64,000 bases of DNA from Cenococcum geophilum 1.58 (Eukaryota > Ascomycota > Dothideomycetes > Gloniales > Gloniaceae): NCBI GenBank assembly GCA_001692895.1, contig KV748185.1:992001-1056000 (forward strand). The letters are read 5' to 3'. The notes below the pieces were generated by a model that saw only the letters and a list, made by a program, of their open reading frames with translations, was not told where the DNA came from and made no database searches. The translations under genes and the position numbers were made by a program. How positions within the stretch are numbered: the first letter of the stretch is position 1; each line of letters opens with the position of its first letter. Positions 19,420-31,640 of the stretch are shown piece by piece.

Positions 19420-20663
19420 TCCCCAGTATCTGGGCCATTGGAGAAACTGAGAAGGGCCCCCCAAAATCACTCCTTAAACCACTTTAAAAGGTCCAAACAG
19501 CCTGCCTTTGGAGTATCACAGGCGGGTACAAGCGAACGGCTATAGCACTGCTTGAGAAGGAATCCAATATTCCCCCCCTACAGTTATATATTAAAGCCGC
19601 TGCAATATAAAGAACGTAAAATAAACGCAACTCTAATGTTATAAAGTATATTAAGACACGCCTAAGTAAACTATGGAGGGACCCTAGGGTGCCCTGTAGG
19701 AGAACAAACTAATAACCCTAAAGTAGGGAAGAGATATTAGAGAAACAGGTAAAGAAAGCAGAAGAAAAATGGTGCCGCTTTAGGGCCCAGGCCCATATAG
19801 AGGAGGAAGGGAGACGTATAAGAGGTTAGCAAAGATAATAGCAAGATAGAGAAAGGAGCTAAAGTAGAACACGCAAGAACGCCGGGAAACTATCTACCGC
19901 AATGCAATACTGGTTGGACCAACGCTGGAGAGGCGAATGGGAGTCGAAGGTACAGAGGCTGACTTAGGCAAGACGAACCCAAGCCATAGCATAGTTAACG
20001 CCATGGGGGGTAAATACCTAAGGGCTCCGAGAAGGCCTAATAAAGGCAGAAAACATAATAGCAACACTCTTAAGAACAGGAATAATAGGACTAAAAGATT
20101 GGCTTTACTGGGTGGGTGTCCTAGTAGGTAGCCCGAGATGCGAATATAGCTAGCTAAGACAAACACCAAAACACGTAATACTGCTATGCCCCCTACGCAC
20201 CAATTAAGAAATAATGCTCTTAGCAGCTAGCATAGAGAACTATAATACACTGCTCTTAATATAAAAAGGCCTCAAGGCGGTTACCTAGTGGCTTATTAGT
20301 TAAAATGTGCTAAATCAGTTCCGGGTTGCAAGGGAAATGGTAATAGAAGGCAAGGGGGCGAGCAGTAGGTGCCCTCTAGTAACTCTACAGTAGTAGAGTA
20401 AAAGTTTGTAATACTAGCGCGTCTGTAGGCTTGTTACGGCAGCAGTGGTTCCTAAGGAGGTTAAATAGTAAGGTAGTAGAGCACCATAGGCGACTCATAG
20501 GCGCTAAGTAGGCGAGTTCTAAAAGGCGGGGAGATGGATTACGGGGTTTTCTTATTTTTCTTAAATAGAGTTTTCTCCCCATATGTAAATAAGGAGTAGT
20601 CCGCGTGGGCCTAGTAGGGATCCAAATCGGACGTTAAGCAATGAATTATTATTATTATTATTA
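19420..20663 (+). mobile_element. LINE L-E: 3' end of a weakly RIP-mutated LINE
   Basis: Contains the end of ORF2 and a 3' region ending in (ATT)n at 20645-20663 after CGGACGTTAAGCAATGA. CG and CA are well kept, unlike the gypsy DNA on both sides, so it is younger or escaped RIP. Left border (5' truncation) approximate. Confidence 0.78.
19600..20250 (+). pseudogene. ORF2 C-terminus of LINE L-E
   Basis: Frame with few stops: RWRGEWESKVQRLT, ENIIATLLRTGIIGLKDWLY, WVGVLVGSPRCEYS, QTPKHVILLCPLRTN, IMLLAASIENYNTLL. The 'LRTG.IGL..WL' and 'C.Y...H..L.CP' motifs are the C-terminal zinc-binding region downstream of RT in fungal Tad-like LINEs. The few stops (TAG, TAA) fit light RIP. Short overlapping open frames (19937-20131, 19894-20169) are shadows. 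Confidence 0.8.
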
Positions 20664-23065
20664 CCCCTTTATTCTCCTACTAACTACTTTTTTAAGCTAA
20701 TTTCTTAGTATATTTTAGCCCTACTATTGTATATAGAACCCTAACCCCTATTAACCCGCAACTAGTACTAGTATTACCTAAATAACTTTACCTATATGTC
20801 CTTAAAAGACCGGAAATCTAATAAAAGGATTCTAGAGGCTTATAATAAGATATACTATATAAGGTCTAATACCTTTAGTCCTTATCATTAATATATATAT
20901 ACTAAGAGCGGTAGTTATATTAAGGTAAGCTTTTCTATTCTTAATAGATTTCTATTACCAACTTTAAGCTTTAATAGCCTGGGCCTAAGTAGCGACGTTT
21001 CTTTAATATCCTTAACTACTATATCGCCTAGGCTCTCTCTTATTCTAGTATAAATGCTAAATAACTTAGTTAAATTTAAGACTATGCTACAGCTATTTAT
21101 ACTACCTATAATTTCTAGTAAGCTAGCTAGTAACGCCTAATATAAGAGTAGGGCTGGTATACTAAGGGTAGGGTAAAGAATAGAGGTAATAAGAAAAAGG
21201 TTGCTGTTTACTATAGGAAGGAGTTTACATATATATATTAAGTAGGTTACCCTTTAGATACCTAGCAAATAAGTAACTAATAGTTGCTATAGTAAAGATT
21301 TAATGGTTCTAGACTATACTAGCTAGCTAACATTTTTATTTATTCTGGGCTTAAGCGTATTTTTATTAACTATAAGCTTATATCTTAGGAGCTTTATTAG
21401 TATTAGTTTGGACCTAATATTAGTGTTAAGCGTTTAAGAATCTCTGCTCTAACTACACCTTATTATCCTACCCCTGTTTTTATACCTACTTATACTTTTA
21501 TAAAGGAATCTTATTTTTATTAGCTATCCTTTAAAGGGCCAATAAATACTAATCCTAATCCTAAGGATAAGGTATAGTGGCTTTTTAGATTAGGTATTTA
21601 GGGTTTATTTTTATATATAGTAGTAATTAAGGACCTTAATTAGGTGCTTAGAAAGGCCTTGTAAGGCCTTTAAAAAAGGCTTAAAAGCCCTAAAAATAAT
21701 ATTTCTAGTATAGATTAATTAATAGGAATGCAATTCTAGCAAAATACCCTATTAATTCTATACTATATATATAAAAAGGCTAAGGACCTATCTTGCCTTA
21801 AGTTGTAGCCCTAATCTTTATAGTTTCCAGAGCCTATCTATTCTATATCTAATTTAACCTATTTACTCTTTAGGGCCTCTTACGGCCTACTATAAGCTTT
21901 CTTTATAGGTTGCGACGGCACTATAATAATAAAGCGCATTTTATAATTTGTAGATTATAGACCTTAGTCCTAATATTCTTTTAGAATATCTTCGCAGTAA
22001 TTAAGGTAACCTTCTAGTTTCTATATAGAATCCTTAGTAGGCTAGCCTAGCTATTTAACTTTATATTAAAGCTTATTCTTAATAAACTTATAGCGCAGTA
22101 TAGCTTTAACCTTATACTACTCGCCTACTACTTTAGGGTGTTTAATTAGGCCTAGACGGAATTTCTTTTTTAGTAGTAGTCTATACTATAGCTTTAGTAG
22201 GTTTATATAAAACACTAAATATATATAGGCTATAGACAGGGGTAGCTAAAGATAGTAGACTAGCTTACTAATTTATTTCTTAACTTAGAAGGGACCTAGG
22301 TATCTTATATTAAGCTTCTTTAATAGTTAACGGGTTTTAATATTTATTAAACGTAATAAAACCTCGTCGCCTACTCTAAAATACTTATCTTAGTATTTAC
22401 GGTTATACTAAAGTCTTTATTACTCTTAGGCATCTTATAAGCTTTACTTTATATACTTTTATTACTCCTTCTATTTCTAAAAGTATCCTTATACTCTTTA
22501 GTAGATGTCCTTAAACTTCTTAGTAGAATCCTATAATTAATTATACGGCCTTAGCTAGTAATCGCTAGGTATACTATTAAACCTAAATAGTTAGACACTA
22601 TAGGTAATCTAGATTGGTATATACTTATATAATACGTATTACTTTAAATTATAAGCATACTCCTTATATAGAAGTAACTTACACTAGTTATCTTACTAAT
22701 AGTTTAAATATATTTATAGGTAAGACTATAGTTCCTAATTCTAGCGTTCTATTTACCTATCTATTTATAAATAAAAGGCTATACTATAATAGTAGTCTGT
22801 CTTTAAGTAAGAGCATAGATCTGACTAGTACTAGCTTATAAAGACGCTACCCCCATTAGTAATAATAGAGCACGGCTATTCTACTTTAAGAAAGTATTTC
22901 TCCTTAATTAGGCTAGTAAGTGTTTATATATTAATTGATTTATTAATAGGAAGGTATTAGACGTACTTTAAAAACCTATTAATAAGTATAGGGACCAAAT
23001 TATATATTTATTCTTACCTATCTTTTAAGGGTAGGAGATCTATAATAAAGTCTATAGTGTAATAT
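20664..23065 (-). mobile_element. Gy-D segment 1: integrase, chromodomain and 3' region
   Basis: First of four pieces of one minus-strand chromovirus. The others are 29451-30231, 34317-34775 and 41598-42110. It ends at 23065, where LTR-K is inserted in the integrase core. 20664-21930 is presumed 3' non-coding/LTR; no recognisable gene or LTR pair could be read there. Confidence 0.78.
21930..23065 (-). pseudogene. Integrase core and chromodomain of Gy-D
   Basis: Minus strand: DRQIERQNQELQ, IYLNYQQDNQCKLLLYKEYAYN, KKFKDIYQRVQ, YFRVGDEVLLRL, NIKTR, LNIRYLGPF, then a chromodomain at about 21971-22128 (EQYKVKAILRYKFIKNKLQYKVK, QLGQPTKDSIQKLE, YCEDILKEY). The beginning of the core (YYTIDFIIDLLPLKRQ) is at about 23020-23065 and continues across LTR-K at 29451. 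The open frame at 22614-22841 on the other strand is a shadow. Confidence 0.88.
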
Positions 23066-23309
23066 TGTGGTAGTGTACGCGGTCCCTCTTAAATTGGAAG
23101 TCACAATGCTGTCTGTCTGTCTGTCGGTCGGTTAGTCGGTCAGTTAGTCGGTTGTTAGCCGTAATTAATTAGTAGGAAAGCAGTTAGTAAGAAGAAAGGA
23201 AAGAATATATTCTGGTAGGTCGTAATATCTAAGAAGGAGGAAAGCCGAAGGCTCTATAAATATAGGGAAATACTAAGGTACTAGGCGTAAGCCATTTTAC
23301 CTCACTATA
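23066..23309 (-). repeat. 3' LTR of LTR-K (244 bp)
   Basis: Matches 29206-29450 throughout, including a CTGTCTGTCTGTCGGTCGGT-like tetranucleotide run at 23110-23150. It is less RIP-altered than the right copy in its first half. Confidence 0.9.
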
Positions 23310-23519
23310 TACCTCCCCTACTAAAAACGTTGTCCCCTAACGTTCTATACTATAGAAGAATAGCTAAATAAAAGAATAGTAAAAGTAGAATGGAAAAAGG
23401 AAAGCGTATCCCTAAAAGAACGCCGGAAACCTCTTCCTCCTAGTAAGATATCTACTAGATATACCGTAAGCCCTCCTATAGAACCTGTTCTACGGTATCC
23501 TTCTTCCTACTAGTAGTGC

Positions 23520-24010
23520 CTAAAATAGTAGTAAACTAGAAATAATAACAGTAGTAGTAATAGCAGTAGCAGTAGTAATAGCATTAATAGTAACGGTAGT
23601 AGTAATGGTAAAAAGCAGATAGTTAGCGTAGTAAGATAAAGCAAAACGGTTAGTAGTAGAGTGGTTAGTAATAGAACAGTTAGTAGAAGAACTCGGTCTA
23701 TATAGTAAGCAGTAGGATATCTAATAGTAGAACTTTTAGTAGTAGAAATCTCAGTAGTGGCAAACAGTTAATAGTAGTTAGTTAGTAGCAGTTGGTTAAT
23801 ATAGTAGTAGCAGTAGTAGTAGTAATAGAACGGTTAGTAGTAGTTGGTTAGAGGTAGCTAGTTAGGCGGCGGCGGGGCGATCAAAACGGTAGGGTTTGGT
23901 GGTTAGGAGAGCAATAGTAGAATAGCTAAAACAGCATTAGGCCTAAAATAGGTTGGTTAGAATAGTTAGGCGATATAGCAGATCTGGCAGATCTAGTAGT
24001 AGTATAGATC
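23520..24010. repeat. Degenerate GTA/GCA trinucleotide-rich tract in LTR-K
   Basis: Imperfect runs of AGTAGTAGCAGTAGTAATAG-type units with interspersed GGTTAGTAG blocks. A former (CAG)n-like microsatellite softened by RIP is a reasonable reading. No gene. Confidence 0.65.
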
Positions 24011-24304
24011 TGGCGCAGTAAGATATAATAGTAGAGACAGAATAGTTGGCTGAGACTATAGAAATAAAATAGCTGGATAGAATAGTAGTAGCAGCAGCGG
24101 CGATAGCGGGGCAGCTAATTAAGATAGCAGAGACTTTAGCTTAGTTTAGTTATTCGGTTAGCCGTTTAATATTAAAACTCTATATCTAGCTCTGCCTTAG
24201 TCTGCCTCTGTATATCTCGCTATATATTATATACTAATTTCCTATATAGGCCAAGTATCTACGTACGTGCCTATATATCTGCTTTAACTGCCAGATAAAG
24301 ACTA

Positions 24305-26165
24305 TCTAGTTAGTTAACAACGACGTACTACAACTAATCGTTCGGTCGTTTAATTAAGGTAAAAAGTTAACCCGGTTAAAGGCTCTAATTATCCTAATTT
24401 AAGTATAGAGACGGTGTTTAACTAATTAAGATTTAGTAAGACCCTAGGTTAACTTAAGGTGTCTTCTACTATATATATAACTAAGGCTTTGTATCTATAG
24501 ACAATTAATTAAACTTCTATATAGATATATAATTAGTTAAGGCTCCTTATCTACCGTTTAATTAAGGCTTTATATATATAGGCGTTTAGTTAAGCTGCCG
24601 CGCTGTTATCTAATTAAGGCTCTGCATCTATATACTCTATATCCGTAGACTCTGTATATAACTCTATATAAGACTCCGTGTAAAGCTCTATAACTATATT
24701 TATAGAAAAGATTGTTCTAGTTAACTAGTCTATAGGCATTAAGACGGGCGGTAGTTAATTAATATAGAGGTGGGCAGTTAAGGGAAGAGGCTCTTGTAGA
24801 GGCTCTTGCAAAGGCTCTAAAACATTAATTAATTATGTTTCCGACGTTTTTTTAGCCGTATACTAGTTTCCTAATTAGGTCTAGTGCCTACGTGCCTACG
24901 TGCCTACGTACCTACGGTAATATATCTTTAACTGCTAATAAAAGACGTCTAATGGTGACGGTGACTAATTCGATTTAACTGTAATAATATATAATTAACT
25001 AACGTTTAAATAGGGTATTATGTTGGCCCGACTAAAGGCTTTAGTTTAATAACTTAACTTATATAGGCGGCGTTCGACTAACTAGGATTTAACTAAGGCT
25101 CTAGCTTAACTTAGGGCGTCTTCTGCTGTATATATAACCTAAGCTCTATATCTATAGGCCCTATATCTGTAAATAATTAATTAAGGCTCCGTATTATATA
25201 ATTAAGGCTTTTAATATCCTCTAAACGTCTAATCTAGAGACCTGTCTTAAGACTTCCTCCTTTATAAGCACTAACGGTAGCTTTTAGTAAACTACTATTA
25301 CGGGCCTAATGCTTTTCTAGGACGCATTTTATAGCTACTTCCTTCCCTTTTTAGGCCGTTATTACTTTTAACTCTTTTAGTATATTTTTAAGCTTTTGCG
25401 GCTGCTTCCTTGTCCCCGCTACTAGTAGTATACTTATATATTCTTAATCTTCTTTCGGCTTAAAAACCTTCCCTAGTATTATCTTTTGCTCCTAGTCTCC
25501 TAATTACTGTCCTACTAGCTTTACATTTTGCCTAAGCCGTCCTTAATATCTTTAAGGTTATCCAGTAGCAGCTTCTTAACTATTATAACTACCTCCGTCA
25601 TATATCCCTTATCCTTATATCTATAATGCAGTCCTTTATTATAACGACCTCTAAGAAGTATTGGCTCCTATATATCCAATTCTTATTCCACTTATAATCC
25701 TTAATAAAGTCCTTTACTAGCTTAGCCAGATACGGCTTTATCCTATCTTTAGTCGCATAAAAATAGCCTAAGTACGCGGTATTTTGTCACTAATATTGTG
25801 CTACTACCCCTATATAAGTCCCTTCCTTATTATACCGTCTATTCTTGTTATACAACTAGTATAGTGCTAAATTTAGATAGTATTGATAGTTGTGCTGTAA
25901 TTAGCTGTAGTTTAAATAAGGAATAAAGTTGGCCTAGTTAAAGGCTCTGATTTAATAACATTTAACTAATTTAATTTAGTAACGGCGACGTGCTAATATT
26001 GAGGCTCTGGCTTAATTCTACCCTTTAACTAGCCGCAGCTTTTATACAGTTACTTAAGACTAAGGCTTCTGTATAGTTGTTTAATTAAGGCTCTATATAT
26101 AGCTCTACGTATAGCTTTATATTATATAATTGGCTCTATATCTATATAATTAATTAAGGCTTCTA
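24305..26165. repeat. Three diverged copies of a long repeat in LTR-K 3' non-coding DNA
   Basis: Copies at about 24305-24640, 24940-25215 and 25880-26165 share an order of blocks: a GGCTCT/GGCTTT with TTTAATTAA, TAAGGCTCTGTATCTATA, and a run of TATATATAACTAAGGCTC. 25216-25850 between them holds a weak minus-strand reading (AYLGYFYATKDRIKPYLAKL) that I cannot assign. Confidence 0.6.
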
Positions 26166-26245
26166 GTGCTATTCTTTAGCGCATTATTAAATTCTAGGGG
26201 CAGTGTAGAGTTTTGCCGGCTTTACTGCTAAATAGACTAATTAGG

Positions 26246-26270
26246 ATTTTCCGTACCAGGTATAGAAAAT
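26246..26270. promoter_or_regulatory. Palindrome H1 in LTR-K (single, no H2 partner)
   Basis: ATTTTCCGTACC/AGGTATAGAAAAT, in the flank context ACTAATTAGG...TTACTATTAGC. It matches the H1 palindromes at 34956, 44352, 52221 and 62172. The second palindrome (H2) was not found nearby. Role unknown. Confidence 0.6.
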
Positions 26271-27699
26271 TACTATTAGCTTAGTAATAGGCGGTAAGCT
26301 AAGCTAATATCTTTATAGTAGGTTATTGCGACTAACGCGTCTTAATGCGTTGCGATTAAGAAAGTAAATAAGAAAAGGAGCTTTAGGAAATATTATAACT
26401 AAGTAGACTAATAAAATCTTTTATACGGCCGTTACCTGCGTCCCCTCCCCTACCTTAGAACTTAACTGTCCCTTAGTTAAATATTCTACACTTTTTACGG
26501 AGCCTGCTGCGGAGCCTATAGGTTAATAGCTAACCTAGTTAAGCGTCCGTCTCCAAAACCGTTTCTAAGGATTAGATAATTTATTCTTCTTTCTAGCTTT
26601 AGCTGTCTTATCTGTAAGCTATAACCTAACCTAAATATAATCTCCCGGTTATACATTCCTCTCTTATAGTAGTGCCTGCTACTGCTTAACGGTTATCCTA
26701 GTTATACGGCTGTCTCTAAGGGTTAAGTAAGTCTGCGGATGTTGCTGGCTAGGCGTTACTAAGTCCGTAGGCTGTACTTAATAGTAGTCCTCCTAGTTTG
26801 TCTATATTTCGTCACTATTCTATAGTACTACTCCGTTATAGAAAGTAGTAAAATCCGTTTATACTATTGGGGCCCATTACTATATCTATCCTTACCCTTC
26901 CCTTTTCTAATTTATAGCTAGGTCTATTCCTTAGTATATATAGAGCCAGTCCTTAATACCCTTTAGTTGTCCTTTATTACTAAGCTATAGAAGTATAGGT
27001 CTAGGCTAATTACGCGTCCCTGCTACTAGCCTTCCTTAATTAAATAGATATACAAATCCTTACTAAATAAGATCCTTTAAGCCTTAATATTTGTACTTGG
27101 TAAAACGGTAACTTCCTCCACATCTAAAATATGTCCGCTAGCCTTATCCTTGCGTACCTTACTAACCTTATACGTCCCGCCATAGCTATCTAAAGGTAGT
27201 AGAATCTTATGGATATTAAGAGCTTTATAGATATTAAAAGCCTTATAGAGATTAAGAGTCCTATAGAGGTCGAAAGTCTTATAGAGTAAAGGGAGCTTAG
27301 GTACTATTCTACTAGTCTTTATATCCTGGTGCTAGGCCATATTCTTATACTAGGCCTTAAGCTATAGCCTAGTTTAATAGCGTTGTAAGCTTCTTTAGGT
27401 CTATCCGTATTTAATTAAGAAATGGTATTAATTATATAGCTACTGCAGGCTCCGTCTCAGTTAATTTTAGACTCCTTAACTGCCCTACCATTTCGTCTAT
27501 TTCCTAATCCGTAGTAGGTAACTACTACTGTGTTAGGGCTCTGTGTGCACCTAGCCTAGCTAGGTTAAGAAGTCTTCCTTCTTTTCTATAACTAATCTTG
27601 TTCCTTTACTGCCGTAGCTCTTATATAAGCTAGATATTTAGGGTATCTTCTTCCGGAAGGACATCTATTTACTTAGCGCCCTCTACAGCTACTATTTTT

Positions 27700-28350
27700 A
27701 ACTCTATAGTCTCTTTTAGTCTTTTAAAATAAGGGTTTTAGGCTTGTCTACTACGGCTCCTGTCTTTTCCATTATGTACCTATAGTATTTAATAGAGAGA
27801 CCTTACATAAACCACCGCCCCCTCTCTTACTTAGTAAGGTTTCCTGCGGCTACCGCTTTAGCTAAAATAATAGTAAAGTCCTATACGTAGTGACATAATT
27901 CGCCTAGCTGCTCTGCTAACTTCCTAATAAATACTTCTATAAAGTCTCTTATCTCTATATGTTAGTAGTAGTCCTTAGCTTAATATTTGGCTTAGAGTTT
28001 AGTTACTAGTCGGCTCTAGTTATCCTATTTAAATTCCGGTATTATCTAAATAGCTTCCGCGTATAAGTCTTTGTAATAGTTAGGGAGACATATAAGTCTG
28101 CGGTCTTCGCCTATATAATACCTTTAATATATACCCTCGTAGTCCTTAATAAACCTAGAGATATTCCTTCCGTTAAATTGTAGAACCCCTTACCTAAAAG
28201 AATCTAGTATTGCTACCGTTGGAATAAATATATAGCGTACTTCCCTTGCTACCTAAATGTGTAGATGCTGCGGCTAATCTACTTACATTGCTGCCTAAGG
28301 TAAGGGTGTCCCAGATAACTGTCCTGGTGGTACTTTAGTACGTGCATTCT
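27700..28350 (-). pseudogene. Gag of LTR-K
   Basis: Minus strand: VAILDSFRQGVLQFNGRNI, RFIKDYEGIY, RRLICLPNYYKDLYAEAIQII, DFIEVFIRKLAEQLGELCHYV, AKAVAAGNLTKQERGRWFMQGL. This is the usual capsid pattern of fungal LTR-element gag (F.G.. .I..F...YE...; E...F..GL). Further left (26550-27400) a second readable stretch (HILDVEEVTVLPS, ILFSKDLYIYLIKEG) may be its C-terminal extension; I cannot name it. The plus-strand frames at 28922-29166 look like shadows. Confidence 0.68.
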
Positions 28351-29205
28351 ACGGCTGGTCCACTTATACAGCCATATTCCTTATAGAGGGTACCTGCTTC
28401 TTAACGCCTAAGGGGGGGTATCCCTAAGAGAGCATAAAATTTTTATCTTCTACTACAACCGGGTCTTAATACGTCCGTTTATTTTAGCCTACTATCGTTT
28501 CGTATAGTAGGGTACTGCTATACCTTAGGCTTCCGCTTATATCTGTTTCTTTATAGAACGCCTTTAGAGCCGCCGCTAATATAATCCGGATAACTTAAAA
28601 GAAGATAAAGCTAAGCTAGAATAGGAAGCTTTTAAGGGCAGATCTAATCTCATGTACTTGCGACCTTGCTTAGTATTCTCTCTTCTATTCCTAAAGGGCA
28701 GTGCTAACTTCTTTTACCGCTAGATGCCTTAGATTTTGTTTCTATCTAATTAATTAGCTTTTAGTTTATTATCTCTATATCTTTAATAAAGCTCTAGCTA
28801 TGCTTATACGCAGGTAGTAGAAATTGGGTATCTCTAACCGCTGGTTAAAAACTATCTAATTGGTTTACTAGTTTGTTTAATATCCTTACTTATAACTCTT
28901 TCAGACACCCTTTACGTCTTATTGCCACTATTTAGTCTATATATAAAGTCCGGCTATTTATTTTTTCCGCTGTCTTTTTGTTTAGGAACTACCTGGTTCC
29001 CATTACTATCCGGTACTGTCTGCTTCTCTTCTACTATCTTATTTATCTGGCTAGCCGTTCTTTTACAGCTAGTTGTTCTTCTACAGCTAGGTGTTCTTCT
29101 ATAGCTGTAGTATATTCCTACGCATCTTCTATATATATAGTTGTGTATAGAGTGCTAGACTTCTAATCTAAAGAGCTTACCGTCGTCCCTACGTAGAATG
29201 CTATA

Positions 29206-29450
29206 TGTGGTAGTATATACGGTCCCTCTTAGATAGGAAGTTATAATACTGTCTATCTGTCTATCGGTCGGTTAGTTAGTTAGTTGGTCGGTTGGTCGTT
29301 AGTTATAATTAATTAGTAGGAAAGCAGTTAGTAAGAAGAAAGGAAAGAATGTATTCTGGTAGGTTGTAATGTCTAAGGAGGAAAGCTAAAGGCTCTATAA
29401 ATATAGGAAAATGCCAAGATACTAGGCGTAAGCCATTTTACCCTACTACA
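29206..29450 (-). repeat. 5' LTR of LTR-K (245 bp)
   Basis: Begins TGTGGTAGTATATACGG and ends CCTACTACA. The 4-bp ATAT follows. Confidence 0.9.
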
Positions 29451-30231
29451 ATATTACTATAGCTTACTAGTAGGGGGAATATATTTAAATAAACCCTATA
29501 GCTTATACCTTTAGATTTTATATACTTAATACTTCTTATAGTAGCTAATATACCCCTTTACTTCCTAATTAAGCTTTAGCTAGTAGTATTTATATTAAAG
29601 TAACTCTACTATCTTAGGTTAACCATAATGGCCGCCTAAAGAATTATTAAAATTCTTTATAAGAATCTTCTATTATAGATTTGCTTTTTATAGCACCTAA
29701 ACCTTACTATTTTTATATAGTAGGCCTATTGGATCTAGTTCCTAATAGTAGCACCTTATAGCTTCCTTTCTATTATATTTCTAGTCTACTTCTATATTAA
29801 AGATAGTATAGAAAGCGTCTCTTTATTATACTTTATAGATAAAATCTATAAACCTTTTAGATAGTTCCTAGGTAAAAGCTATTTTATTTTATACTACTTT
29901 AAGTATAAAACTAGGTAATACTATAGATCTTATAACTCTTTAATATATATATATATTAGGAAGGCTATTATAAGGTTAAAGTCCTTTAGTTTTTATAGAG
30001 CTCTAAGTTCTAATTACTTTATAGCTTCGCTATTAGTTTAAGGGAATAGCTTAGAAATTAGGGGTAATATATTACTAGGTTCTAAAAATATATTAAGGAC
30101 GTCCTATCTAGGTATATTTGGACCCATATTAGCTACGGACTAGGTACTAGCTAAAATATTAGTAAAAGCTAATAAAATCTATACCGCCTAAGACTTAGCA
30201 CGTAAAGCTATAGGTACTTAAGTATTCTATA
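29451..30231 (-). pseudogene. Gy-D segment 2: integrase zinc-binding domain
   Basis: Minus strand: IRSIKYIKSKGISYRVY, GGHYGQPKIVELLQ, YKYYQLKLNQEVKGYI, YYKKYQVYKI, LQGLFKYIPPT. This is the HHCC domain with Cys read as Tyr after C-to-T changes. It joins the catalytic core of segment 1 when LTR-K is removed, and joins the RNase H tail of segment 3 when LINE L-D is removed. Confidence 0.82.
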
Positions 30232-30241
30232 CCTAAAGCTT
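30232..30241. repeat. Left target duplication of LINE L-D (cctaaagctt)
   Basis: The 10-mer CCTAAAGCTT recurs at 34307-34316. Joining the flanks gives a continuous Gy-D reading (FSILQDKLQVQNT). Confidence 0.75.
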
Positions 30242-30959
30242 ATTCTTTTTTTTATATATTTTTTAAATATCCATTATATTATACTATGTACAATACTGCG
30301 TATGCAGCCTCTAGGCTATAGCGCTATAGTTCTATATATATAAATCCTTTCTAGGCAGCTTAATATATACTAGTAGCTATATCCTAGTAGTTTATAAACC
30401 TCTAATTTAGGGGTTTACCGCTTCCTAATAAAATACTAGGTTGCTGACAACTATTCAGTAGTAAAAAACAGTAGAAAAACGGTAAAAAAAAAAGAAACCC
30501 TAACGCCTATCCCTGTCCCTTCTATGGTTTTATTTTTATCCTTTTACTTTCTATTATCTGTCTACTAAGAGCCTAGTAGGAGTTACCTCCTTNTAAAGAT
30601 CCTGCTGCTATTAGCCACCTTCTAGTAGCTATTTCTGTTCTACTTAGGAAGAGAAAAAGCGCCTCTCTTCCTTTTTTTGTACAAAAAAGCTTCTCTAAGG
30701 AGAGAGAAGAGCCTAGTTGTCTTTGTATTTCTCTTCTCTTCTTCCAATATAGTCTATATTCTAGTAGTAGGTGCTTAGGAGTCTGTATTACGCTATAGTC
30801 TCTAAAGTATTTACCTTCGTCCTTTCCTATTGTTTTAGAAAAGGATTTAAAGAAGCCTTTTCCTAGTTTAAGTTAAAAGAAAGCTGATTATAGCCTTTTA
30901 GGATATTTTTCCTTAGGGGCTTTAAGAGAAAAGAAGTAGTTTCCTTTATAGATCCTAGT

Positions 30960-31640
30960 CTAGTGTTTTCCTTTACTTTTATTCTGTTGCCATATTATTT
31001 TTCTACTATTTTAGTATCTTTTCTCTTACTAGTCTCCCTATGTGGGCTAAGGAGGTATAAGAAGATTGCATTTTTCTTCTAGAAAGGCCATTCTTTACTA
31101 GTTTATCTGCTATTTTATTTCTATAAATTCCTAGGTGCCCAGGAACCCAGTAAAAGTTAATAGAGATACTCTTACTAACTAGATAGGAGCAGCTTTACAT
31201 AATTTTAAAGACTAGTTCTTGCCCTCCTGTAAGAGAATTAAGTTATAATCTTTTAATAGCCGCTTAGCTATCTATAAAGATATAAACTTATTTCTCTTCT
31301 AGTTTTTATTACTTTAGGTATTCTAGGGCCCTTTAGACTGCATAAAGTTCTACGTTTATAATTTCCATATAGGGTCCTAGATTCCAGTTTGTTGCATATT
31401 TAATCCTATTTCTCTCTCCTATTTTATATATAGCTGCTACATTAGATTTGTTTTCTTTAGAGCTATCTATATAGTATATATCTACTAAGTCCCATTCTAG
31501 AGACTCTTATAGATTTTCTACTAGTCTTAAATGTTCTTGTGCAGCTTCCTCCTTACTACCTCTAGAGATAGAAAAGGATGCAGCAATAGGAGGAGACCAC
31601 GGTTTTTGCCATTTTAGAGAATTTTTCTCTATTTTCCAAT
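30960..31640 (-). pseudogene. RNase H of LINE L-D ORF2
   Basis: Parallel to 15640-16108 of L-B: INFYWVP, LGIYRNKIADK and the RLxxNSLTGGQELVFKI block on the minus strand, then further upstream to about 31640. More RIP-altered than L-B. Confidence 0.8.

Larger units (their letters stand above)
23066..29450 (-). mobile_element. LTR-K: gag-only LTR retrotransposon nested in Gy-D
   Basis: Two LTRs (244 and 245 bp) starting TGTGGTAGT and ending ACTACA/ACTATA, with 4-bp ATAT on both sides (23062-23065, 29451-29454). A purine-rich tract read on the minus strand (23310-23322, AGTAGGGGAGGTA) places the 3' LTR at the left. The 5.9-kb interior shows gag but no protease, RT or integrase, plus long repetitive non-coding DNA. 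Removal restores the Gy-D integrase. Likely non-autonomous. Confidence 0.85.

Noticed and set aside
19894-20169. 91-codon minus-strand and 64-codon plus-strand open frames
   Set aside because: Overlap the LINE L-E ORF2 tail, whose own frame shows conserved motifs; these are shadows.
20600-20640. Segment CCGCGTGGGCCTAGTAGGGATCC resembling part of a structural RNA
   Set aside because: No tRNA or 5S fold could be drawn; it is the 3' end of LINE L-E ahead of the ATT repeat.
23110-23160. CTGTCTGT/CGGTCGGT runs as a CRISPR-like or telomeric array
   Set aside because: Short simple repeat within the LTR-K LTR, present in both LTRs; no spacers, not a telomere motif.
28922-29166. Overlapping plus-strand open frames with hydrophobic segments
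   Set aside because: Antisense to the leader/gag of LTR-K; not conserved anywhere else in the window.
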